A stretch of 64,000 nt of DNA from Thermoplasmata archaeon. Its GTDB lineage: Archaea > Thermoplasmatota > Thermoplasmata > Thermoplasmatales > GCA-001856825. The notes beneath the pieces were generated by a model. It was given only the letters and a program-made list of their open reading frames with translations, was not told the origin of the DNA and did not search any database. A program made the position numbers and the translations under genes. Positions 33,934 through 42,210 of this stretch are shown here, piece by piece; the stretch's first letter is position 1, and each line of letters begins with the position of its first letter. The stretch covers positions 73,405-137,404 of the forward strand of contig JAJYUZ010000003.1 of the NCBI GenBank assembly GCA_021792255.1. The letters run 5' to 3'.

Positions 33934-34024
33934 GTGTCCAATAGAAATTTGGATCAACTTTTTGTATGAAAAATAAAACTGCAGTATCATGATTGATACA
34001 AAGTGTCAATGAGTCAGACTCGAC

Positions 34025-35491
34025 TCACTGACCCTGCCCAAGAGAATAGCCTGGTACCCCATCAAATGTATAAAGACCCTCTGTTTTGATAGGTGGCAAT
34101 CCCGAACCGACCAATTTTGAAAGAAGATCAATAAAATCCTCGTGCTTAATGGAAGCCTCACGACCGGATGCCTGAAAACGACATCTCCAGTGATCCACGC
34201 AGAACGTTTCAGGTAAGCCACCTGGATAGACCTTTGTTCCTCTGTTTGTTATCATGATAAGCTTCAGATTGCCACTGGTAATTTTTTCAAGCTTTTTTCC
34301 AAGTTCGTTTGGGTCTCCATCCCAGTCCAGGAAAACATCCATTCCTACAAGTTCCTTCTTTTCCTTTGGCTTACTTTTCAGTACAACCTTAATCGGCTCA
34401 GATCTGGACGGGTAGTCAACGGGTTTGAGCACTGAAGGTTTCAATCCCAGCCTTTCAATCACTGCATCTCCAAATTCATTGGTGCCGACTTTCTTTTTTG
34501 ATGTTTCCTGGTTGTATACGTCATATGTGTGTATTCCATCTTCGATTGTCTTTAGCCACGCATTATGAACTCTTGATGCAACATCCCCCTGGCCGATGTG
34601 CACAAGCATTTGCACTGCTGCTAGGAGCAGTCCTGATGGGTTCGCAACGTTTTGTCCAGCCCGTCTTGGAGCAGAGCCATGTATTGCCTCGAACATTGCT
34701 ACATTATTGCCTATATTAGCACTGCCTGCCAGTCCTACTGAACCAGCTATCTGCGCAGCAACATCTGACAGAATATCACCATATAGGTTAGGAAGCACTA
34801 TCACATCGAAATCCTCTGGCTTATCCGCCAGTTTTGCTGCCCCAATGTCCACAATCCAGTGTTCGCTCTGAATATCTGGATATTCCTTTGCCACCTCATC
34901 GAAAACTTTGTGGAACAGACCGTCGGTCATCTTCATGATGTTATCCTTGGTGAAGCAGGTGACCTTGTGCCTGCCATATCTCTTGGCATACTCAAAGCCA
35001 TATCTTATGAGCCTTTCCGATCCGGGTCTGGAAATAAGCTTCAGGCACTGCACAACATCTCCTGTCTGCCTGTGCTCAATCCCACCATACAGATCTTCCT
35101 CATTTTCCCTCACTATTACTACATCCATTTTCGGATGCTTGGTGCTCACGAAAGGATAATAAGAGGGGCAATGTCTCACATTTGCGTATAATCCAAGTGT
35201 CTTCCGTACGGTGACGTTCAGGCTCTTGTAACCGCCGCCTTCCGGGGTGGTTATGGGTGCCTTCAGGAATACGCGAGTCCTCCTAAGCGACTCCCATGCG
35301 GATGGTTCTATTCCGGACGAGATACCTCTCTTGTATACCTCCTCGCCCACCTGAATTTCCTCAATCTTTAGCCTGGCCCCGGCAGCAGAAATTATCTTCA
35401 GCGTTGCCTTCATTATTTCTGGGCCAATGCCATCCCCATATGCGACTGTAATTGGAACTCCACTTCCAGAATCTTTTTCCCAGCTCATCAT
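34025..35491 (-). CDS. icd: NADP-dependent isocitrate dehydrogenase, Thermus/Rickettsia type
   Basis: A 488-residue beta-decarboxylating dehydrogenase that converts isocitrate to 2-oxoglutarate. GDGIGPEIM, KSLNVTVRKTLGLYANVR, the Glu/Asn/Tyr region NEEDLYGGIEH, LYGDILSDVAAQIAGS and EAIHGSAPRRAGQNVANP are core motifs; the Ser of KSLN matches the substrate serine of isocitrate rather than isopropylmalate enzymes. After about residue 350 there is an extra domain (VGMDVFLDWDGDPNELGKK, then TFCVDHWRCRF and YTFDGVPGYSLGQGQ) found in the long Thermus-like enzymes and missing from the shorter E. coli-like type. Single gene in a loose region; this form could have been acquired by transfer. Confidence 0.88.
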   Translation of the reverse strand: MMSWEKDSGSGVPITVAYGDGIGPEIMKATLKIISAAGARLKIEEIQVGEEVYKRGISSGIEPSAWESLRRTRVFLKAPITTPEGGGYKSLNVTVRKTLGLYANVRHCPSYYPFVSTKHPKMDVVIVRENEEDLYGGIEHRQTGDVVQCLKLISRPGSERLIRYGFEYAKRYGRHKVTCFTKDNIMKMTDGLFHKVFDEVAKEYPDIQSEHWIVDIGAAKLADKPEDFDVIVLPNLYGDILSDVAAQIAGSVGLAGSANIGNNVAMFEAIHGSAPRRAGQNVANPSGLLLAAVQMLVHIGQGDVASRVHNAWLKTIEDGIHTYDVYNQETSKKKVGTNEFGDAVIERLGLKPSVLKPVDYPSRSEPIKVVLKSKPKEKKELVGMDVFLDWDGDPNELGKKLEKITSGNLKLIMITNRGTKVYPGGLPETFCVDHWRCRFQASGREASIKHEDFIDLLSKLVGSGLPPIKTEGLYTFDGVPGYSLGQGQ

Positions 35492-35749
35492 TATACCATA
35501 TCATTCATCTAACTTGAAATTAATTGAACCAAATTCAGAGAACGAAATATCAATTTCTCAGATGATGGATATTCTGAAATTTAATAAATGACCGTTCTGA
35601 TAAGGTGTTTCCCACCTATTTGTGCTTCCTGAGTTTTGAATCTTTACCTTCGGGTATCCGTCAACACATAATTGAATGAGACCGGTAACACATATAAAGG
35701 CAATGATGAAGAACGATAGACATTAATGTCGAATAATATGCTTCAAAAA

Positions 35750-35988
35750 TCATGTCCGCGTTTTTGTAGCCTTATTGAAGTCCGGTTCAGCAACGATATT
35801 TCCTTCAATCTTTTTCTCGTCATTGATCAATCCCTTGCTTTCGAGAAATTTTTAGTAAATCGAATGCCTGACTTTCAGACTTTAAAAGCAAATCTTTGGT
35901 CAAATCATTGAGAAACCTCCCGAATGCCCTTTGATGCCATAGTCGTCGCAAGCTCGGTTCCCATAACTCTAGCACCAATTATCGAGGT
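35750..35988 (-). pseudogene. Decayed coding fragment, unknown family
   Basis: On the minus strand three frames in succession each read like protein: first a stretch with GARVMGTELATTMASKGIREV, then RFLNDLTKDLLLKSESQAFDLLK, then KGLINDEKKIEGNIVAEPDF ending at a TGA at 35750-35752. Joined, they would form about 75-80 residues of one protein with two frameshifts. No start codon in a good context is visible. A plus-strand frame of 61 codons (35726-35911) overlaps it and has a TATA-like CATATAAAG upstream, so the assignment is uncertain. The rest of the gene-poor stretch 35492-36072 is AT-rich and shows nothing else. Confidence 0.35.
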
Positions 35989-36072
35989 CTAATTTATTTC
36001 ATTAGAAGAGACCATTATTTCACAATTTTTTATGTTTGTTCGTTATTAAACCTTTTCTTGGTCGATCGGAAC

Positions 36073-36291
36073 TCATAGGATCTCTAAAATCTCTCGAAGG
36101 TCATCAACAGTGTACGTAGGATCAACGTTAGTCGGCAAAGGTTCTTTGTATCTGTTTACCCAGATTGTTTTCAGACCCATTTCCGATGCGGGAATAATGT
36201 CGTGGTAAATGCTCCCCGCAATGTGGATTACCGCTTTCGTGCTCAGACCATAAGTTCTTAACATCTCAAGCCAGTGTGCCTTTTGAGGTTT
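36073..36291 (-). pseudogene. HAD-family hydrolase, 3' part (gene split by the tnpB element)
   Basis: The C-terminal 72 residues of a haloacid dehalogenase-type HAD hydrolase. The frame starts KPQKAHW and includes VIHIAGSIYHDIIPASEMG (motif IV region), then LKTIWVNR and the terminal TVDDLREILEIL. Joined to the 5' part at 37586 it restores one frame of 218 codons, the normal size of this family. The insertion lies between Tyr145 and Lys146. The part is cut off from any promoter or start codon of its own gene and is likely inactive. Confidence 0.85.
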
Positions 36292-36400
36292 CTGACATCC
36301 TCTCCATCCTGAAGGGTTGGAGGTTCCTGATTCATAGAGTGGCAACTCGTAGACCTCCTTTTGAGAGTTCCGCCGCCGTAGCACTTTCCACAGGCGTGAA
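36292..36400 (-). ncRNA. Predicted right-end (omega) guide RNA scaffold of the tnpB element
   Basis: By analogy to known TnpB systems, the RNA scaffold spans the 3' end of tnpB and the element's right end, and the host bases just outside the end serve as guide. Here the scaffold would cover the last tnpB codons, the hairpin at about 36301-36322 and the terminal GGATGTCAG. The guide would begin with the HAD codons AAACCTCAAAAGG (from 36291 downward). The 5' limit is not visible in sequence; the given span is a minimum guess. Confidence 0.35.
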
Positions 36401-37501
36401 TTCGGGAATGCCCTTCCCTACTTTTATCAGTCCGATATTACGGATGTTTATTGCTGCATTCAGGTCCCTGTCGATGACAAGACCGCATGTATTGCAGTGA
36501 TACGTTCTATCTGAAAGCTTCAGGTCATGTTTTATACTTCCGCACCTTGAACACATCTTCGATGACGGATCGAATCTCCCTATCTCTATCAGTTCCCCGT
36601 TTCTCCACTGCAATTTGTATTTCAGCATTGTCCTGAACTGATACCATCCCTGGTCCGTTATGCTCTTTGCGATGTGGTAATTTCTCTGCATGCCTTGAAC
36701 GTTCAGGTCTTCAATCACAACTGTGCCGTAGTGCTTGGCTATCGCAGTCGATACCTTGTGGTTGAAGTCCGTCCGCATATCCCTGATGTGTTGGTATATC
36801 CTCTTGACCCTTACGACTTGCTTCATCCTGTTTTCTGAGCCTTTTGTTTTCCTTGACAGTTTCTTCTGTTGTCTCTTCAGACTTTTCTCTTTCTTTCTGA
36901 GTGCATTCAGTGGTTCTACCTGCAACCCATCTGATGCCGTGATGAATGCCTTTACGCCCATGTCTATTCCTATTGTACCCTTCCCTCTTTCCGGATTTTC
37001 TTTTGTTTCAAACTGTACTGATGCATAGTATCGGTCAACGTCCTTTGTCACAACAATCTGCTTGATCTTATCTGGAATCACGGATTCATCTCTGTATTCA
37101 ATACCTTCCATAAATTTTGGAATAACGAGCTTGCTTCCTTTATCTTTAAAACCAGACGGCACAATGAAATATTGATTGCCCTTCTTTGACCTGAAGTTGG
37201 GATAATCCGTATTCTTCCTGAAGAACGACTTGAATGCCTTGTCTAGTTCCACCAGAGAGTGCTGGAGGCTCTGTGAATTTATTTCGTTTAGCCATGTCGT
37301 CTTTTTCTTCAACTGTGTGAGCATCTTCATGGTGTCGAATGCATTCAGTCCCTTCTTCTTGTCACTTTTGTGTTCGGCATAATACTTGTTCCTGATATCA
37401 AGGAAATGGTTGTACACGAATCTACACGACCCTAAGTGCTTCTCAAGAAGAATTTTCTGTTGATTATTTGGATACAACCGCACTTTAAGGGTCTTTATCA
37501 C
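36332..37501 (-). CDS. tnpB: TnpB RNA-guided nuclease (IS605 OrfB)
   Basis: A 389-residue, apparently intact TnpB. The N-terminal helix-turn region KTLKVRLYPNNQQKILLEK is typical. The RuvC-like nuclease residues are D180 (GTIGIDMGVKAF), E264 (VVIEDLNVQGM) and an Asp of DRDLNAA at 344-350, and the zinc finger is CSRC at 317-320 with CNTC at 336-339. All catalytic positions are retained, so the nuclease may be active. The start is GTG 37501. There is no tnpA next to it, so movement would need a TnpA supplied elsewhere. Known TnpB proteins cut DNA at sites matching the right-end guide next to a short motif equal to the left flank. Confidence 0.93.
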   Translation of the reverse strand: MIKTLKVRLYPNNQQKILLEKHLGSCRFVYNHFLDIRNKYYAEHKSDKKKGLNAFDTMKMLTQLKKKTTWLNEINSQSLQHSLVELDKAFKSFFRKNTDYPNFRSKKGNQYFIVPSGFKDKGSKLVIPKFMEGIEYRDESVIPDKIKQIVVTKDVDRYYASVQFETKENPERGKGTIGIDMGVKAFITASDGLQVEPLNALRKKEKSLKRQQKKLSRKTKGSENRMKQVVRVKRIYQHIRDMRTDFNHKVSTAIAKHYGTVVIEDLNVQGMQRNYHIAKSITDQGWYQFRTMLKYKLQWRNGELIEIGRFDPSSKMCSRCGSIKHDLKLSDRTYHCNTCGLVIDRDLNAAINIRNIGLIKVGKGIPEFTPVESATAAELSKGGLRVATL

Positions 37502-37585
37502 AATTTACACAATCCCTTCGTTTTGAATAAAGCTTTCACATTCATCCACCTCGCAAGCTCAGTGGCTTTCTCGCTCAAACATTTC

Positions 37586-38020
37586 ATAAGACCTTACTTC
37601 CTCTGCAGTAATGGATCCGTCCACCTCAAGTTCGCTGTTTTCAATGGTTCTTTTGAGAAGAATTCTGTCAATATTTGAAAGAATTATAATTTGATATCCT
37701 TTCTTCCCCAGCGATTTTAGCGTCAGCGAAGTGTCCTCAAAAGCTGGCCAAAGCGTTATACTATCTGCAAATCCATCAGCATCTTGTTTGGATGGGTCAA
37801 GACTGAGCTGATGCGCCATTTCCAAAAAAGTCGTCGCGAGTATTTGCCTGTAAGAGGAGTAGTTGTTCTCGAGTCTTGATTCGATCGCCACGTAGTTCTT
37901 GAATATGTCATATTTTCCTTGATCCCCAAACTTCGCAAAATTCTTGAAGTTATCCTCTATCCCTTTTTTCCAGTCTATCAAAGTTCCGTAACAATCGAAG
38001 GTCAGATATCTCAAGGTCAT
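37586..38020 (-). pseudogene. HAD-family hydrolase, 5' part (gene split by the tnpB element)
   Basis: The first 145 residues of a haloacid dehalogenase-type HAD hydrolase. Motif I is YLTFDCYGTLIDW (nucleophile Asp9 with Asp at +6 replaced in the usual D-x-Y-G-T-L pattern), and motif II is IIILSNIDRILL. The frame runs on past the junction for eight codons into the element (to a TGA at 37559), giving a truncated product if translated. ATG 38020 and its upstream promoter region are intact, so this half may still be transcribed. The 3' half is at 36073-36291. Confidence 0.85.
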
Positions 38021-38142
38021 TTCTTGGATTAGGATAATTGTACTCTATTTAAGAATCAATAGTTGGCAGATTGTGCTTTTTAAATTGAGTTGGTTTTTTT
38101 GCTGAAGATATGCTTAAATAAAACAATGCATCCATCTATTGA

Positions 38143-39150
38143 ATGGCAAGTGATCAGAGTAATTTCAAGGATCTGCTTTCGAAGAAGCCCCTCATATTTA
38201 CCGTCATTCCTCTGAGAGACAACAAGACGGGAGACGCAGTACGCGACGCTAAAATACTCAAGAATCTCGATAGCAGAAAGGAGGAGCTTGGAATAGCCCT
38301 CAGTTCTTTTTCCAGACTTAATGCTATTAGTGTTCCGGAACTCGTCGAAGAAAATCACGAGGGAAGACCGCGTTACAACAGCATATACACCAGAGCGCTT
38401 GCGAGAGGAACGGCTGACATTCTTCACATTGATGCTCTCGTCAACAAAGTCGTAGCACACATTGAAGACTATGAAAAATTTGTTGAGTGGATTAAAGAGA
38501 CTCATTCCCTTGGGATCAGTAATTTAATTTTCGTAGGTGGAAATACCAGACATCACAGGTACCCTGGTCCAAGCGTTTCAGAAGCAAATGTCATCGGAAG
38601 AAGGCTGTGGAAGGAATTTCATCAGGAAGAGATTACGATCGGAAACATATCTCTCCCAGAGCGCAGAGACGAGGCGAAGAGGATGCTTTTCAAGACTCTG
38701 GCAGGGGCAGAATTCTTTACAACTCAGCTCCTCTTTGACAGTGCACAGGAAGTCAACATCTTGACGGAATACTACAGACAATGCACGGTTGCAGGAGTCA
38801 AACCAGCGACGGTTCTTTTCAGCTTTGGCCCAGTCAGAAGCATCGCAGATCTTAACTTGCTTGATTTTCTCGCGGTGGAATTACCTGACAGGGCAAAGGA
38901 CTACATCTTGGAAAATAATGATCTTTCCGAAGCGTCAAAACGTTCGACCTTTAATTCACTCAGGGTGTACAGTGAAATCCTATCTGCTATTGAAGATCGG
39001 GGAATAAAGGTACCAATCGGAGTCAATGTCGAGCAATTGACAAAATCAAATCTCCAGTCGTCGCTTACGATGCTAGAAAATTTCGAAAAGGTAATTGACC
39101 TTTCTGGAGCAGAAGTGCTAGAACATCTAGAGAGAACGAGGGGCAACTAG
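38143..39150 (+). CDS. Methylenetetrahydrofolate reductase-like barrel protein
   Basis: A 335-residue TIM-barrel protein of the MTHFR superfamily. GTADILHIDALVNKV, then the GGNTRHHRYPGPSVSEA segment and FFTTQLLFDSAQ match the flavin- and folate-site regions (in MetF: GD.p, then TQ.FFD). The first 60 residues are less typical. It could reduce methylene-tetrahydrofolate or methylene-tetrahydromethanopterin, or act on another C1 carrier; the sequence does not decide this. Single gene, divergent from the split HAD gene. Confidence 0.65.
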   Translation: MASDQSNFKDLLSKKPLIFTVIPLRDNKTGDAVRDAKILKNLDSRKEELGIALSSFSRLNAISVPELVEENHEGRPRYNSIYTRALARGTADILHIDALVNKVVAHIEDYEKFVEWIKETHSLGISNLIFVGGNTRHHRYPGPSVSEANVIGRRLWKEFHQEEITIGNISLPERRDEAKRMLFKTLAGAEFFTTQLLFDSAQEVNILTEYYRQCTVAGVKPATVLFSFGPVRSIADLNLLDFLAVELPDRAKDYILENNDLSEASKRSTFNSLRVYSEILSAIEDRGIKVPIGVNVEQLTKSNLQSSLTMLENFEKVIDLSGAEVLEHLERTRGN

Positions 39151-39163
39151 GTTCTTCTGTTTA

Positions 39164-39493
39164 CTAATATCTCTTACCTTGCTCATCGCCCAGGATATCA
39201 TCTATTCGCGAGTTCATTCGGCACATTTCCACCGTTATCTTGAGACTCCTCAAATTTTCTTCCATTCGGGGATTTAGATGAACACAGATTACTTTATTCA
39301 CCTTATTGTCTGTTAACATCTTCAGTACACTTCCGTGTCCAGCCTGTTCGTTTGTCATCTTGTTGTGTGGGTTCTCGACCAAATTCTTCACAATCTGATT
39401 GTCATCCTCCAGTCTTGCAATCATGAAATCTCTAGATCTTCCAAAATGTTCACTGACGGTTACACCGTCGTCGGTAGGTATTCCAACTATCAA
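39164..39493 (-). CDS. NifX/NafY-type dinitrogenase cofactor family protein
   Basis: A 109-residue protein of the small RNase H-like fold family (NifX, NafY, NifB C-terminus). It has VGIPTDDGVTVSEHFGRSRDF, the family start in which the SEHFGR motif is usual, and GHGSVLKMLTDNKVNKVIC with a cysteine near the cluster-binding region. Family members carry FeMo-cofactor precursors in nitrogen fixers, but archaea without nif genes also have stand-alone copies of unknown role. No other nif gene is visible here, so a nitrogenase role is unlikely. Convergent with the MTHFR-like gene, 13 bases apart. Confidence 0.8.
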   Translation of the reverse strand: MIVGIPTDDGVTVSEHFGRSRDFMIARLEDDNQIVKNLVENPHNKMTNEQAGHGSVLKMLTDNKVNKVICVHLNPRMEENLRSLKITVEMCRMNSRIDDILGDEQGKRY

Positions 39494-39707
39494 CTTAGAT
39501 CACCATTCGAATCGAGATCACTTATTCCGAGATTATCATTTCTGTATTTTGTCACAGAGTGCTGTGCAGGGATTGCTCATTTCCTGGTGTTTACACCTTC
39601 AGTCTTCATAGGGATCCGTACTTCAACTGATAAGAGAATCAAACTTTCTGGCTTTATCTAACTTTCCCGATAATTGAAAGAACATTCTGCCGTATAGTGA
39701 GATAAAT

Positions 39708-39716
39708 TTTTATAAA
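39708..39716 (+). promoter_or_regulatory. TATA element of the SDR gene
   Basis: TTTTATAAA lies centred about 23 nt above ATG 39735. It marks that ATG, not the GTG at 39717, as the start. Confidence 0.5.
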
Positions 39717-39734
39717 GTGGAATTCTCAGTTTTT

Positions 39735-40523
39735 ATGAGAGGTCTCGCTGGTAAAGTTGCAATAGTCACAGCGGCTAGTTCTGGTATCGGGAAGGGTATC
39801 GCGAAGGTTCTGGCTTCCGAAGGATGCGTTGTCCACATTTCTTCTAGAGATGAGGTAAAATTGAGGAAAAGTGCAGAAGAGATAATGAAAGAAACTGGAA
39901 AGGAGGTACATCTCAGTCCCTGCGATTTGACCAAACCATCCGACGTCAGGAAAATGCTTTCCGAGGTTAAGAGCAAGTCAGGAAGCGTAGACTTTTTGGT
40001 GATAAATTTTGGGGATCCGAAAGTCGCACCTTTCATGGACATAACCGAAGAAGACTGGGATTCCGCAATCAACATGTTCCTAAAGAGCACCGTGATAATG
40101 ACGAGGAGTATCCTTCCAGAAATGGCAAAGAAGGGAGAGGGAAGATTCGTTTTCATCACCTCTCTGACGACCAAGCAGGTTCTAGAAAATTTCGCCATAT
40201 CTGCTTCACTCAGAGCTGCCGTGGTCAGTCTCTCTAAAGTTCTTTCGATCGAGTACGCTCAAAAAGGCATTACCTTCAACAGTATTTCACAGGGGTACAT
40301 CCAAACTCCAAGATTGGAAAATATAGCAAAAAGGAATGCAGAGAAAATGAACATCTCTGTTGAACAAGCGTACGATGCTATACGACAGGGGATTCCCGCA
40401 AAAAGGTTTGGAAAACCTGAAGAGATAGGGTACCTAGTTTCGTTCCTCTGTTCGAGCGATTCGGCGTATATAAACGGAACAAACATACAGATTGATGGAG
40501 GACTTGTCAAGTTTCCATTCTAA
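39735..40523 (+). CDS. Short-chain dehydrogenase/reductase lacking the catalytic Tyr
   Basis: A 262-residue SDR protein. The cofactor motif is TAASSGIGKGIA; the NAG position reads VINFGDP; the catalytic Ser is in FITSLTT. Where YxxxK is expected the sequence reads NFAISASLRAAVVSLSK, so the Tyr is replaced. The C-terminal INGTNIQIDGG is standard. SDR members with this change exist and may have an altered mechanism or no oxidoreductase activity. Overall length and other motifs are normal, so it is not a pseudogene. Substrate unknown; single gene with its own promoter. Confidence 0.85.
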   Translation: MRGLAGKVAIVTAASSGIGKGIAKVLASEGCVVHISSRDEVKLRKSAEEIMKETGKEVHLSPCDLTKPSDVRKMLSEVKSKSGSVDFLVINFGDPKVAPFMDITEEDWDSAINMFLKSTVIMTRSILPEMAKKGEGRFVFITSLTTKQVLENFAISASLRAAVVSLSKVLSIEYAQKGITFNSISQGYIQTPRLENIAKRNAEKMNISVEQAYDAIRQGIPAKRFGKPEEIGYLVSFLCSSDSAYINGTNIQIDGGLVKFPF

Positions 40524-40598
40524 AGAAAGTTTGGAATTTTTAGAAGGAATGGTGTCAACAAGTTAATGCACCATTCACATTTTATCTCTCGTCAAGAG

Positions 40599-40610
40599 AT
40601 AATATATATT
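40599..40610 (+). promoter_or_regulatory. TATA element of the aldehyde dehydrogenase gene
   Basis: ATAATATATATT, centred about 28 nt above ATG 40633, predicts a near-leaderless transcript and argues against the upstream in-frame TTG at 40612. Confidence 0.5.
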
Positions 40611-40632
40611 TTTGAAAATACTATCATTAATC

Positions 40633-42003
40633 ATGATTGTCAAGAACAAGTATAGTGGCGATCAATTTATCGAACTAAAAGATACGAACCTAGTAGACGC
40701 AGAGACAACCTTGAACAGAGCTAAAAAGGCATTTCAAGAGATGAAAGAGCTTCCCTCTTTTGAGCGATATGAAGCCCTCTTAAGAGTATCAAAAGAGTTA
40801 GAAAACAGAAGAGAGGAGTTTGCGAAAATAATCTCAAACGAAGCGGGAAAGCCGATTAAATACTCTAGGGGAGAGGCAAGAAGAGCATCTATTACTATGC
40901 TTTTTTCAGCGGAAGAATCTAAGAGGATTTACGGAGAGACTATTCCTATGGATGTAGAGTCTCGCGGAAAGAACAGATATGCCTATTACAACAGGGTCCC
41001 GATAGGTCCCGTCTTTGCAATCACGCCTTTTAATGATCCCTTGAACCTGGTCGCACACAAGGTAGGACCTGCACTTGCTGCGGGTAACTCGATAGTGAAC
41101 AAACCCGCCTCCTTGACTCCTTACTCTGGTTATAGACTCAATGAAATAGTCAACAACTCTGGACTTCCGGAATATGCAATGCAGACCGTCGTTGGATCTG
41201 GCGGAGGGGAAGTGACGAACTACTTCTTGAATTCTGAAGATGTCAAAATGGTGACCTTCACGGGAGGAGTTGAGGCTGCTGACAGACTGATCAAGAAAGC
41301 GGGGATCAAGAAATATTCTATGGAATTAGGGAGTAACTCACCAGTCATAGTCTGGAACGATGCGGATCTTGAGCTTGCCACCGATGCAATAGTGGACGCT
41401 GCAATGGAATCGCAGGGGCAGAACTGTATCCACTCTCAAAGAATACTTATCCACAGGGAAATATATGACGATCTGTCCAAGAGACTGGTAGAGAAAGTAG
41501 CCAAACTAAAGGTGGGCGATCCCTTGGACGATTCGACCGATATTGGACCGATGATTGCAGAAAGTGAAGCCATACGAGTGGAGAAGGAAGTCAATAACGC
41601 GGTAACTCACGGGGCGGAAGTACTGATTGGCGGTAAGAGGAATGGAAGATTTTACCAACCGACGCTAATGGCGAAAGTGAGCCACGACATGGGACTGTGG
41701 CATAACGAGATATTTGGTCCCGTCTCGATTCTTCAGCCCATCGAGGATTTTGAAGATGCGATCACCATGGCCAATGATGTCCCATATGGTTTGCAGGCGG
41801 GAATCTATACCAACAACCTGGATATCGCAATGAAGGCGATCCAGAAACTAGATTTTGGAGCCGTACTCATCAATGACACCTCAGATTTTAGAGTGGACGT
41901 CATGCCCTTTGGTGGTATGAAACTGAGTGGACTCGGCAGAGAGGGCATCAGATTTGCCATCGAAGAAATGACCGAGATAAAACTCGCAATCTTCAGGAAG
42001 TGA
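40633..42003 (+). CDS. NAD(P)-dependent aldehyde dehydrogenase
   Basis: A 456-residue ALDH-superfamily enzyme. FTGGVEAADRLI (cofactor loop), MELGSNSPVIV with the general-base Glu, and the catalytic cysteine in QGQNCIHSQR are present, plus EIFGPVSILQP near the C-terminus. Thermoplasmatales use an ALDH of this kind as glyceraldehyde dehydrogenase in the non-phosphorylated Entner-Doudoroff pathway; that role is possible here but not shown. It starts at ATG 40633, next to a clear TATA box. Single gene. Confidence 0.85.
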   Translation: MIVKNKYSGDQFIELKDTNLVDAETTLNRAKKAFQEMKELPSFERYEALLRVSKELENRREEFAKIISNEAGKPIKYSRGEARRASITMLFSAEESKRIYGETIPMDVESRGKNRYAYYNRVPIGPVFAITPFNDPLNLVAHKVGPALAAGNSIVNKPASLTPYSGYRLNEIVNNSGLPEYAMQTVVGSGGGEVTNYFLNSEDVKMVTFTGGVEAADRLIKKAGIKKYSMELGSNSPVIVWNDADLELATDAIVDAAMESQGQNCIHSQRILIHREIYDDLSKRLVEKVAKLKVGDPLDDSTDIGPMIAESEAIRVEKEVNNAVTHGAEVLIGGKRNGRFYQPTLMAKVSHDMGLWHNEIFGPVSILQPIEDFEDAITMANDVPYGLQAGIYTNNLDIAMKAIQKLDFGAVLINDTSDFRVDVMPFGGMKLSGLGREGIRFAIEEMTEIKLAIFRK

Positions 42004-42210
42004 AACGTAGAAAAATAACATCTTTCGGCAAGAAACGACTGTCATTTGAGAGGAGAAAGGAGGAACGTGTCAGAAGACATTAGAGTTTGAAAAAGTGATG
42101 GAGCACCCGGACCAATAATTGCTAGAACGCTTGACTTCATCCTGATCGGTAGTAACAAGGAACAATTTAGCCCTAGTATGAAAATTCTAACTAATCTTTC
42201 TAGAGGAGAT

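Larger units (their letters stand above)
36292..37585 (-). mobile_element. IS605-family tnpB-only element inserted in a HAD gene
   Basis: A 1,294-bp element defined by the HAD frame it splits: host sequence TCTTAT (minus strand) flanks its left end at 37586-37591 and AAACCT flanks its right end at 36286-36291; removal restores the gene exactly with no target duplication. It holds one gene, tnpB, and no tnpA, so it resembles the tnpB-only (IS1341-like) members of the IS200/IS605 group. The right end has a hairpin (CTCCA...TGGAG, within 36301-36322) about 10 bases from the junction; the left end has a CCAC/GTGG inverted pair at 37547-37566. Lack of target duplication fits single-strand transposition. 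Confidence 0.85.

Noticed and set aside
33536..34024. tRNA-Leu as an attachment site of an integrated element
   Set aside because: I found no repeat of the tRNA 3' end (CCGGTTCGAATCCGG) downstream and no integrase gene.
35726..35911. 61-codon plus-strand frame with a TATA-like CATATAAAG upstream
   Set aside because: The minus strand across the same bases reads more like protein in three frames; kept only as an alternative in the pseudogene entry.
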